Shown here piece by piece: positions 57,675-64,000 of a stretch of DNA of 64,000 bases (the stretch's first letter is position 1; every line of letters starts with the position of its first letter). The notes under the pieces were generated by a model that was not told the origin of the DNA, made no database searches, and worked only from the letters and a program-made list of their open reading frames with translations. This DNA is from Clostridia bacterium (lineage in GTDB: Bacteria > Bacillota > Clostridia > Oscillospirales > Acutalibacteraceae), in assembly GCA_017513525.1 (NCBI GenBank), contig JAFXFC010000005.1:54352-118351 (forward strand), written 5' to 3'. Both the position numbers and the translations under genes were made by a program.

Positions 57675-58316
57675 ATGAATACACCGGAAATGATATTCAG
57701 CAAATTATATAAGGACTACCCCGTACTTCAGGAATTAAAGACGGAAATTGAAGGCTCTTATGAATTGCTTAAAAAGTGTGCCGAAGAAAACGCATTCGTG
57801 TATGTATGCGGCAACGGCGGCTCTGCAGCAGACAGTGAGCATATCACAGGCGAATTAATGAAGGGCTTCATATTAAAAAGACCTCTTCCCGAAGAGGAAA
57901 AGGCTCTTTTTGACGGCATTGACGGCGGAAGAGAAATTGCAATGAAGCTCCAGAAAGGCATAAGATGTATTTCACTGGTCAGTCAGTCCGGGCTTATTTC
58001 AGCATTCGCAAACGACATTGACCCCTCTTTAGTTTATGCACAGCAGGTATATGCCTACGCTTCAAATAAAAATGATGTTTTGATAGCTCTTTCCACCTCG
58101 GGAAATTCAATTAACATCGTAAATGCCGTAAAAGCGGCAAAGGCGGCAGGAATAAAGACAGTTTCAATAACGGGAGAAAAGGAAAGTAAGCTTTCTCAGA
58201 TTTCAGATATAACAATAAAGCTTCCGACTTCCGTTACATATGAGGTACAGGAGCTCACCCTCCCCGTATATCATGCACTCTGTGCCGCTCTTGAAGCAAC
58301 AATATTCAAATCATAA
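57675..58316 (+). CDS. SIS-domain sugar isomerase, GmhA-like
   Basis: A 213-residue protein with the GmhA/DiaA type SIS domain: YVCGNGGSAADSEHITGEL (in part, about residues 41-60), LIALSTSGNSINIVNA (about 136-151) and a C-terminal helix QELTLPVYHALCAALE. GmhA makes D-glycero-D-manno-heptose 7-phosphate; with an insert of about 30 residues at KRPLPEEEKALFDGIDGG it fits that group. A Gram-positive host could use heptose in S-layer glycans or a related sugar phosphate. The ATG at 57675 follows AAGGAGA. Its stop codon TAA lies inside the first hairpin arm of the downstream element. Confidence 0.83.
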   Translation: MNTPEMIFSKLYKDYPVLQELKTEIEGSYELLKKCAEENAFVYVCGNGGSAADSEHITGELMKGFILKRPLPEEEKALFDGIDGGREIAMKLQKGIRCISLVSQSGLISAFANDIDPSLVYAQQVYAYASNKNDVLIALSTSGNSINIVNAVKAAKAAGIKTVSITGEKESKLSQISDITIKLPTSVTYEVQELTLPVYHALCAALEATIFKS

Positions 58317-58614
58317 TTTGTCGGGGACAAATTATGATAGTGAAGTTTCGCACAAAGATGCGAAGTGAAGTTTTCACAAAGTGAAAGTGAAGTATTTGCT
58401 TCGCAAAAGTGAAGTTTTTGTCTGCGACAAAAGTAAAGGAAGGCTGACGCCTTGTTCCGCTTGCGCTCTATAAATTAAGGGCGAAGCCCTTCCGATACGT
58501 TTGCAAAGCAAACACTTCACCTCCCGTAAGGGATGCTTCACATTGCGTAGCAATGCTTCACACACAGAATGTGTACTTCACTAACTCATAATTTAGCGAG
58601 CTAAATTATGAGTT
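58310..58614. repeat. Large multi-hairpin palindromic element, GTGAAGT linker, copy 2
   Basis: It begins with hairpin ATCATAATTTGTC / GACAAATTATGAT (58310-58337, overlapping the stop codon of the SIS gene) and ends with ACTCATAATTTAGC / GCTAAATTATGAGT (about 58584-58613). It has four GTGAAGT linkers on the left and four (A/G)CTTCAC on the right with the same hairpins as at 25251-25559, and core A at 58438-58471. Differences from copy 1 are scattered single bases and short indels, and the end hairpins differ most. There is no ORF. Confidence 0.92.
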
Positions 58615-58621
58615 ATAAAAA

Positions 58622-58646
58622 AAGCTTCCGACCGAGTCGGAAGCTT
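58622..58646 (-). terminator. Terminator of the dockerin protein gene
   Basis: AAGCTTCCGA / TCGGAAGCTT perfect 10-bp stem with a 5-base loop, and T7 on the minus strand. Confidence 0.93.
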
Positions 58647-58651
58647 TTTTA

Positions 58652-60466
58652 TTATGCGGGGAAGCCGTTTATGAGGCCTACTGCGTATCTGAGGATAAGA
58701 CGGGCATCTTCGGCTCTTACTTTACCGTCGCCGTCAACATCGGCAATTATCCGCATTTCTTTTGTAGCAGTTTCAAGTTCTACGGCAATTCTCAAAGCAA
58801 GTCTTGCATCTTTTGCATTTATATCGCCGTCTGAATTTATGTCACCGATTTTCATTTGACTGCCTATGTCATCGGGATTCTGATTAGGCTTGGTTTCATC
58901 TAAAACAGTATAAGTCATATACTGAGTATATTCGGCATTCTCTCTTATATGTCTCTGACCGGAACCGAAAAGAAGCCATACAAGGAAATCGGCAATTGCT
59001 TCACTTGAGAAGCTGCCGTGAGGAAGCTCCTCAATAAACCATGTATTTTCGGGAAGAACACAGTATGCTGCATCAATATCATTACCGGGTGCACGGTGGC
59101 TGTGATTATTATTTATACAGTATTTACTGTGTCCACGGTCACCGCTGTTATCAAGTGTTACGGCACCAATGGAAGAATATTTTACGGATTCGATACTGTC
59201 GGACATATCAGCAAGACTTATTGTTGCGGGAAGAAGCTGAAGCCCGTAGCCGGAAACTACGCATACATTTATACCGCTATACTGAGCTTTTTTGAGAGTT
59301 TCTGCAGTATTGTCGATAACATCACGGTAATTATAAAGCTTATCTAAGAGATCTTCATTAACAGGTTCGTCCTCAAACATAAAGTCCATTGCTTCATCAA
59401 AATCCTTTGCAGGGACAAGCGCCCAAAGACCGGGCATATTTCTGAGATACCCTCTTAATATAGTATCATATATTTTATCATCCTGATTAAGTGCAAAGTT
59501 GTTATAGCCCTTACCTAATGTTTTGTGAACATCCTGGCCTTTAAGAATAAGCTCCACCAGCTGATAAAAACCTTCACCAAAAAGCTGCTGAATAAGTCCT
59601 TCACCAAAAATTTGCTCAATGAGTCCGCTTATAAGTCCCATTGAATCGTCATCAATGAAGTCAAGCATTGCCTGTCCTCTTTGTTCACCCGTAATATTCG
59701 GGATAACATCCATAAAAGAATCTTCGTCAGCAGCTATTCTTGCTATTCTGCCCTTCATAAAATCTCCGATAATTGCATTACCGAGAATGGAAGTATTAAA
59801 TAATATACAGGAAGCAATGTTGTCTTCGGCATGCTCAGCATATGTATAAAGATATGAATTTACAACCGTACCGCCTGAACCGACAGATAAAAGAGATACC
59901 TTCTTGCTGCCTGTAACTTTTTCTACATTATCTATATAATCACGAAGCTTATTTGCCGCATCAAGGGGATCAAGACGCCAGTCATATGAGAAGAAGAATA
60001 TTTCATCCTCTGAAATATATTCACTTGCAGCCGAAGCCAAGGCTTTTATATCCTCTGTATAGATACTGTCAGCCTTATAAGAAGAAACAGGCTCAGTATA
60101 TTCCCATACACTCACATTTTTGTCATAAGATGTGCCGTCGGGAGCACAGCGGATGGGTTCCAGCATCTGATTTGCACCGAGCATAACGGTACCGACACCT
60201 GCATTGGAATCTTCAAATGTCGAAAGCACAAAAAGACCTGCAATTACATTTATCGCAGCAGATGTAAAGCCGGAAGAATTAATATCAAAGACTGTACTTG
60301 CAGATGTTGCCATGGGATTTTTGTAAAGTGCATTTTCTGCTATCTCGCCGACATAAATTACCGGCACTGCTTCAGTTTTTGCAGCTAATGAGCTCAGCGG
60401 CATAGAAAGAAGCATTAGCATACTTAAAAGCACGCATATCATCTTTTTTAAGAGTGAATTTTTCAT
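58652..60466 (-). CDS. Secreted alpha/beta-hydrolase-like protein with dockerin domain
   Basis: The signal peptide (about residues 1-29, ending SLAA) is followed by a lipase/LCAT-like region of about 480 residues: IFFFSYDWRLDPLDAANKL is typical of LCAT-type acyltransferases. Where these have GHSxGG, this protein reads LLSVGSGGTVV, so the nucleophile serine seems displaced or absent. The C-terminus is a type I dockerin with two calcium loops (GDINSDGDINAKDARLALRIA and ADVDGDGKVRAEDARLILRYA, each in part), which would attach it to a cohesin scaffold. The ATG at 60464-60466 follows GGGAGGT. The length is 604. No cohesin gene is in the window. Confidence 0.85.
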   Translation of the reverse strand: MKNSLLKKMICVLLSMLMLLSMPLSSLAAKTEAVPVIYVGEIAENALYKNPMATSASTVFDINSSGFTSAAINVIAGLFVLSTFEDSNAGVGTVMLGANQMLEPIRCAPDGTSYDKNVSVWEYTEPVSSYKADSIYTEDIKALASAASEYISEDEIFFFSYDWRLDPLDAANKLRDYIDNVEKVTGSKKVSLLSVGSGGTVVNSYLYTYAEHAEDNIASCILFNTSILGNAIIGDFMKGRIARIAADEDSFMDVIPNITGEQRGQAMLDFIDDDSMGLISGLIEQIFGEGLIQQLFGEGFYQLVELILKGQDVHKTLGKGYNNFALNQDDKIYDTILRGYLRNMPGLWALVPAKDFDEAMDFMFEDEPVNEDLLDKLYNYRDVIDNTAETLKKAQYSGINVCVVSGYGLQLLPATISLADMSDSIESVKYSSIGAVTLDNSGDRGHSKYCINNNHSHRAPGNDIDAAYCVLPENTWFIEELPHGSFSSEAIADFLVWLLFGSGQRHIRENAEYTQYMTYTVLDETKPNQNPDDIGSQMKIGDINSDGDINAKDARLALRIAVELETATKEMRIIADVDGDGKVRAEDARLILRYAVGLINGFPA

Positions 60467-60592
60467 TGGGGTTGACCTCCCTATTGTCAAAAAGGCATTT
60501 CTTATGCTGATTATACATTAAAGTAAATAATAATTCAAGAACTTTTTGTAAATACTATATTTTAACAAAATGAAATAGCTGTTAAAAAACTG

Positions 60593-60636
60593 TTGACATT
60601 CAAAAAAAATACCGATATAATGTTCCATAGGGAACA
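60593..60636 (+). promoter_or_regulatory. Promoter with a dyad operator for the Crp/Fnr-ABC operon
   Basis: TTGACA (60593-60598) and TATAAT (60616-60621) are perfect consensus with a 17-base spacer. Directly overlapping the last base of the -10 box is the dyad TGTTCC-ATAG-GGAACA (60621-60636), of the size bound by Crp/Fnr dimers. A site at the transcription start would repress, so the regulator probably shuts off its own operon. Bases 60467-60592 are AT-rich. Confidence 0.8.
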
Positions 60637-60672
60637 CTTTTTAGCTATTTTTTATTAAAAAAGGAACATATC

Positions 60673-61338
60673 ATGAAAAAAACAGACCTTGCGGCATTGG
60701 AAAAATGCAAAGTATTTGCGGGTACTGATGAAGCACTTAAAGCAGAGCTTCTCGGAAGCCAAAAATATGAAATAAAAACATACAAAAAAGGTGAAACGGT
60801 CTTTTCACCCGAAAACTTCCGAAAATGCCTTGCAGTTATATTAAAAGGCCGTGCAGAGGTTTGGAAGCTAACCGAAAAAGGCACACTGTTTATGAGTGAG
60901 CTCACAGGCGGAAACATTTTCGGAATGTCAAATCTTTTTTATGATAAAGAAGATTTTCCGACTACCGTGAGTGCAAAAGAAAACTTAAGAATTCTTTTTA
61001 TAACAAAAGAGCAGCTCAACTCTCTTTTTTTCAGATATCCCGTAATTTTTGAGAATTATCTCAATATTTTAAGTAATAAAATTCACTTTCTCAATGAAAA
61101 AATAGAAAGCATTTCCTCTACCGACGCGGCTTCGGCATTAAGAGCATATCTTCTTGATAGAGCAAAAAAAAGCGGCTCAGACACTTTTTCGCTTCCCGTT
61201 TCATATCAGAAGCTTTCATCAATACTGTCAATCGGAAGAACCTCTGTTTACAGAGCCTTTGACGAGCTCACTAAGGAAGGCTTTCTCAAAAAAAACGGAA
61301 AAGTGATAACAATAACCGAAAGGAATGAAAAAAAATGA
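60673..61338 (+). CDS. Crp/Fnr-family transcriptional regulator
   Basis: A 221-residue protein with a cyclic-nucleotide-binding-like beta-roll (about residues 15-120), dimer helix (about 120-150), and winged helix with YQKLSSILSIGRTSVYRAFDEL (in part, about 178-199). There is no N-terminal cysteine cluster as in Fnr, so an Fe-S cluster is unlikely; the ligand could be a small molecule or haem. The stop overlaps the start of the binding-protein gene by four bases, so it is co-translated with the ABC transporter it probably controls. RBS AAGGAA. Confidence 0.9.
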   Translation: MKKTDLAALEKCKVFAGTDEALKAELLGSQKYEIKTYKKGETVFSPENFRKCLAVILKGRAEVWKLTEKGTLFMSELTGGNIFGMSNLFYDKEDFPTTVSAKENLRILFITKEQLNSLFFRYPVIFENYLNILSNKIHFLNEKIESISSTDAASALRAYLLDRAKKSGSDTFSLPVSYQKLSSILSIGRTSVYRAFDELTKEGFLKKNGKVITITERNEKK

Positions 61339-62342
61339 AAAAAATCTTATCCGTATTGGCAGTTTTACTTTGCCTCACACTTATTTTCTCTTCCTGTGCA
61401 TCAACAGGAGAAGAAACCACTTCATCTGAAGAAACAACTGTTTCCGAAGAAAAGCTCGTTATCAACATAGGACTTCTCAAGGGTCCCACAGGCATGGGTG
61501 CCGCCGTGCTTCTTGATAACGATGAAAAGGGCACATCAAAGGCAGATTACAATTTAACACTTGCAGGCGCTCCCGATGTTCTTCAGACTGCACTTATAAA
61601 CGAAGAGCTTGATATGGCAGCTCTTCCCACGAATGTTGCCGCTGTTCTTAATAATAAGACTGAGGGCAAGGTACAGATACTTGCAGTAAATACTCTCGGT
61701 GTTATCTATCTTATGAGTAATAATGAAGAAATCACTGCTGTTTCCGATCTTAAGGGCAAAACAATCCTTTCTGCAGGCAAGGGAACAACCACAGAATATG
61801 TTCTGAATTACATCCTCACCGAAAACGGACTTACCGTCGGTACTGATGTAAATATTGAATATGCGAGTGAGCACGCTGAAGTTATAACAAAGGCTATCGC
61901 AGACAGCTATGAAGTCATACTTCTTCCCGAACCCTTTGTCACACAGATGAAAGGACAGGATAAGGGCTTCAAAGTGGCAATTGACCTTACAAAGGAATGG
62001 AAGGCTCTCGGCGGAGATGAGCTTACAATGGGCTGTATCGCTGTAAGAAAAGCCTTTGCAGAAGAAAATCCCGAAGCAGTCAAGGCTTTTATTGAAGATT
62101 ACACTTCTTCCGTTAATGCCGTCAATGCAGATACCGAGGCTGCAGGTGCAATTATAGAAAAGTTTGATATAGCAAAGGCTGCCGTTGCTTCAAAAGCAAT
62201 ACCTAACTGCAATATCGTTATCATGACAGGTGAAGAGCTTCAGACAAATGTAAATTCTTATCTTACGGTTCTTCATGCTTCAAATCCCCAGTCAGTAGGC
62301 GGTGTAGTTCCTGCTGAGGGCTTCTACTGCACGGTACAGTGA
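61335..62342 (+). CDS. NitT/TauT-type ABC transporter substrate-binding lipoprotein
   Basis: The lipoprotein signal has lipobox SSC (Cys21) and a Thr/Glu/Ser linker. The type 2 periplasmic-binding fold shows INIGLLKGPTGMGAAVLL (about residues 46-63) and DLKGKTILSAGKGTTTEYVLNYIL (in part, about 139-162), as in the NMT1/TauA-like group. Ligands of this group include sulfonates, nitrate, bicarbonate and thiamine precursors; none can be chosen from sequence alone. The length is 335. The stop overlaps the permease start (GTGATG) by four bases. Confidence 0.87.
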   Translation: MKKILSVLAVLLCLTLIFSSCASTGEETTSSEETTVSEEKLVINIGLLKGPTGMGAAVLLDNDEKGTSKADYNLTLAGAPDVLQTALINEELDMAALPTNVAAVLNNKTEGKVQILAVNTLGVIYLMSNNEEITAVSDLKGKTILSAGKGTTTEYVLNYILTENGLTVGTDVNIEYASEHAEVITKAIADSYEVILLPEPFVTQMKGQDKGFKVAIDLTKEWKALGGDELTMGCIAVRKAFAEENPEAVKAFIEDYTSSVNAVNADTEAAGAIIEKFDIAKAAVASKAIPNCNIVIMTGEELQTNVNSYLTVLHASNPQSVGGVVPAEGFYCTVQ

Positions 62343-63109
62343 TGTTTACAGCAGAAAAAAACAAATATCCGCTTTCACGGTATATAAAGCTCCCGGCGGC
62401 TTTACTTTTCTGGCTCGTCGTCTGGATAACAGCATCCGAAATAGTGGGGATGGAATTATTAATTCCGTCCCCTTATGCGGTTTTGGAATCTTTTATCTCT
62501 TTAGCAAAAGAAAAGGACTTTTATATATCCTGCTTCAATTCCCTTTATAAGGTCGTGCTCGGCTGGGGAGCAGGACTTATTGCAGGAGTAATACTGGGAA
62601 TAATTACCTCTCTCAGTTCTGTTTTGAAGACACTGTTTGAGCCGTTGCTTTATATCATAAAGGCTACTCCCGTTGCCTCATTTATTGTTCTGGCACTTGT
62701 TCTGATGTCTTCAAAAAAAGTGCCTGTTTTCACCTGTGCACTGATATCAGTCCCCATCGTCTGGGCAAATATCTCAGAGGGTATCAATTCTCCCGACAAA
62801 AAGCTTCTTGAAATGGCATCCTTTTTTAACATGAACCGTAAAAAAAAGCTTACTGATATTTATATCCCTGCCACTCTCCCCTATTTTTCCGCGGCGGCAA
62901 AAACCGCCATGGGGCTTTCATGGAAAGCGGGAATTGCCGCAGAGGTTATCTGCACTCCGAGCGGCACTATCGGAGCGGGCATTTCCAATGCCAAAATATA
63001 TCTTGAATCTCCCTCTCTTTTTGCTTGGACAATTACCGTTATAATCCTCAGCGTCATTCTCGAAAAGCTTCTGGGCTTTGTTCTGAAAAAACACGGAGGC
63101 ACACTATGA
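62339..63109 (+). CDS. NitT/TauT-type ABC transporter permease
   Basis: A 256-residue protein with six hydrophobic segments. The EAA loop is in ELLEMASFFNMNRKKKLTDIYIPATLPYF (in parts, about residues 158-182) and GLSWKAGIAAEVI is typical of the SsuC/TauC permeases. The start codon GTG/ATG region at 62339-62344 overlaps the preceding stop; an ATG directly at 62342 is an equally good start one codon later. Its own stop overlaps the ATPase start by four bases. Confidence 0.88.
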   Translation: MMFTAEKNKYPLSRYIKLPAALLFWLVVWITASEIVGMELLIPSPYAVLESFISLAKEKDFYISCFNSLYKVVLGWGAGLIAGVILGIITSLSSVLKTLFEPLLYIIKATPVASFIVLALVLMSSKKVPVFTCALISVPIVWANISEGINSPDKKLLEMASFFNMNRKKKLTDIYIPATLPYFSAAAKTAMGLSWKAGIAAEVICTPSGTIGAGISNAKIYLESPSLFAWTITVIILSVILEKLLGFVLKKHGGTL

Positions 63110-63678
63110 TAGAAGTAAAAAATATATCAAAAGCTTATGACGGAAAAACAATTCTGGAAGATATTTCCTTTAGTGTAAATAAAGGCGAATGTGTCGCTCT
63201 GACAGGTGCTTCGGGAGCAGGCAAAACAACACTTATGAGAATAATCGCGGGACTTGAAAAGCCCGATTCGGGAGAAGTTAAAATCAATGAAAGTATAAGA
63301 AAAACCTATGTTTTTCAGGAAAACAGGCTTCTTGAAAATAAAACTGTCCTCGAAAACATTTTAGCTGTAGCACCTGACAAAAATAAGGCTTTATATTTTC
63401 TTGAACGCTGTTTTCTTTTGGATGACAAGGATAAAAAAGCCGGTCACTTGAGCGGCGGAATGAAAAGAAGACTTGCAATAGCAAGAGCACTCTCTTACGG
63501 CGGCGAGTTGTATTTTTTCGATGAGCCTTTAAGAGAGCTTGACGGCGATACTCTGAAAGCCGTTGCCGCCCTTATAAAAGAAGAGATTCACGGAAAAACC
63601 GCACTTTTCATAACTCACGATGAGTTTTCTCTGGATTTTATCTGCGACAGAAAAATAGAAATCACAAACAAATCATAA
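63106..63678 (+). CDS. NitT/TauT-type ABC transporter ATPase, short form
   Basis: A 190-residue ATPase. Walker A GASGAGKTT is at about residues 35-43, the Q-loop in FQENRLLENKTVLENI, the signature LSGGMKRRLAIARAL (about 118-132), Walker B LYFFDEP and the H-loop FITHDEFS. It is shorter than the usual 240-260 residues because the helical subdomain and C-terminus are reduced, but all ATP-binding motifs are intact. The ATG at 63106 overlaps the permease stop (ATGA). The last residue and stop codon (TCATAA) come from an ATCATAATTT repeat arm. Confidence 0.88.
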   Translation: MIEVKNISKAYDGKTILEDISFSVNKGECVALTGASGAGKTTLMRIIAGLEKPDSGEVKINESIRKTYVFQENRLLENKTVLENILAVAPDKNKALYFLERCFLLDDKDKKAGHLSGGMKRRLAIARALSYGGELYFFDEPLRELDGDTLKAVAALIKEEIHGKTALFITHDEFSLDFICDRKIEITNKS

Positions 63679-63700
63679 TTTATCGGGCAAGGGGCACAAA

Positions 63701-63998
63701 AATCACCCTCTTTGACGCACGAGTTATAAATAAGGGAGAGTGCCTCTGAAGAGCTAATTTAGTGGTATGAGGTTTCTGCCTCTGAGGCAGTTTGTAGTGC
63801 TTTGTTTTCGGCTTTTCGCAGTACCGTCGTACAGCTTGCCAAAGCCGAAAACAACAAATAGGGCAATTTTTGTCCCCTTGCCCTGCGGCACTACGAAAGT
63901 GAGAGCGTTATGTGCGAACGGCTCACCGCCTTTTCGCATTTTAGATTTATTGGTTTTGATATATCAATAAGTTTAGTCTGACGGTTGATAAATGCCCA
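63701..63998 (-). repeat. Structured non-coding repeat with covarying stem, copy 2
   Basis: Reverse-complement relative of 32393-32656, with GGGCATTTATCA at 63998-63987, GGCAATTTTTGTCCCC-type sequence beside the stem, and CGTGCGTCAAAGA at 63721-63709. The stem TTGTTTTCGGCTTT (63802-63815) / AAAGCCGAAAACAA (63841-63854) is perfect over 14 bp around a 25-nt loop that matches the other copy at most positions. It may continue past the window end. Bases 63679-63700 belong to the half ATCATAATTT repeat. Confidence 0.75.
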
Positions 63999-64000
63999 CA

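Noticed and set aside
63754..63970. Overlapping ORFs on both strands in the second copy of the structured repeat
   Set aside because: Same reason; one frame shares a peptide pattern with the first copy, but this is explained by the conserved stem and loop.

Overview
The window looks like chromosome from an anaerobic, spore-forming, low-GC Firmicute of the gut Clostridia (Oscillospirales/Ruminococcaceae type). The grounds are a pyruvate:ferredoxin oxidoreductase, sporulation genes (spoIIR and a spoIVFA/spoIVFB pair), a secreted dockerin protein, a BspA-type surface protein, lipoproteins with Thr/Glu-rich linkers after the lipobox Cys, and Firmicutes gene order in the rimP-nusA-ylxR-ylxQ-infB-rbfA-nrnA-truB-ribF block. 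No rRNA, phage, transposase or CRISPR array is visible. The lineage is inferred from gene content only.

Layout. 1-5.1 kb (+): end of a membrane protein gene, leucine dehydrogenase, a BlaI/BlaR1-type sensor pair with a clear double operator, and the remnant of an Xre regulator. 5.1-16.6 kb (-): LOG protein, ComM-like ATPase, zinc-ribbon membrane protein, patatin, a radical-SAM pair, SpoIVFB/SpoIVFA-like proteases, spoIIR, ispE and a sulfatase. 16.7-19.6 kb (-): pnp and rpsO. 19.9-23.4 kb (+): nifJ. 23.6-31 kb: a DapF-like protein lacking its catalytic cysteines, tRNA-Arg, a YgjV-like membrane protein, a 3D-domain protein, a polar amino-acid ABC transporter, BioY and a PHP phosphatase. 31-39 kb: Fic protein, GPH-type transporter, zinc-ribbon membrane protein, DUF3048 lipoprotein, murI, murD and a RelE/RelB pair. 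39.5-49.1 kb (-): rpsI, rplM, tRNA-Glu and tRNA-Met, then the translation-factor operon. 49.3-52.7 kb: BspA protein, tRNA-Thr, tRNA-Asp and a probable type I toxin/antisense RNA module. 52.7-58.3 kb (+): aspartokinase, dUTPase, and a translationally coupled group (OPA-type transporter, GME-fold protein, ROK kinase, SIS isomerase). 58.6-63.7 kb: dockerin-bearing hydrolase-like protein and a Crp/Fnr regulator with a NitT/TauT-type ABC transporter.

The most unusual content is between the genes. Several intergenic loci (about 18.9, 25.3, 40.6, 44.1, 51.7, 54.5 and 58.3 kb) carry large palindromic elements built from many small perfect hairpins joined by a short linker. The linker is constant within a locus, appears in one orientation left of a core and in reverse complement right of it, and differs between loci (GTGAAGT, GTATATCATC, AGTTATAT, AATTTAACT and others). 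Five loci share one core sequence, three share a second core, and several end in a hairpin with ATCATAATTT arms. In three genes the stop codon lies inside such an arm. Nothing I know of by name matches this family.

Two other non-coding signals stand out. One is a repeat (32.4-32.7 kb and 63.7-64.0 kb) whose 14-bp stem has three compensatory changes around a conserved 25-nt loop. The other, at 52.2-52.5 kb, is a 23-residue hydrophobic peptide gene with a near-perfect but sequestered ribosome binding site, facing a convergent small RNA with a consensus promoter and its own terminator.
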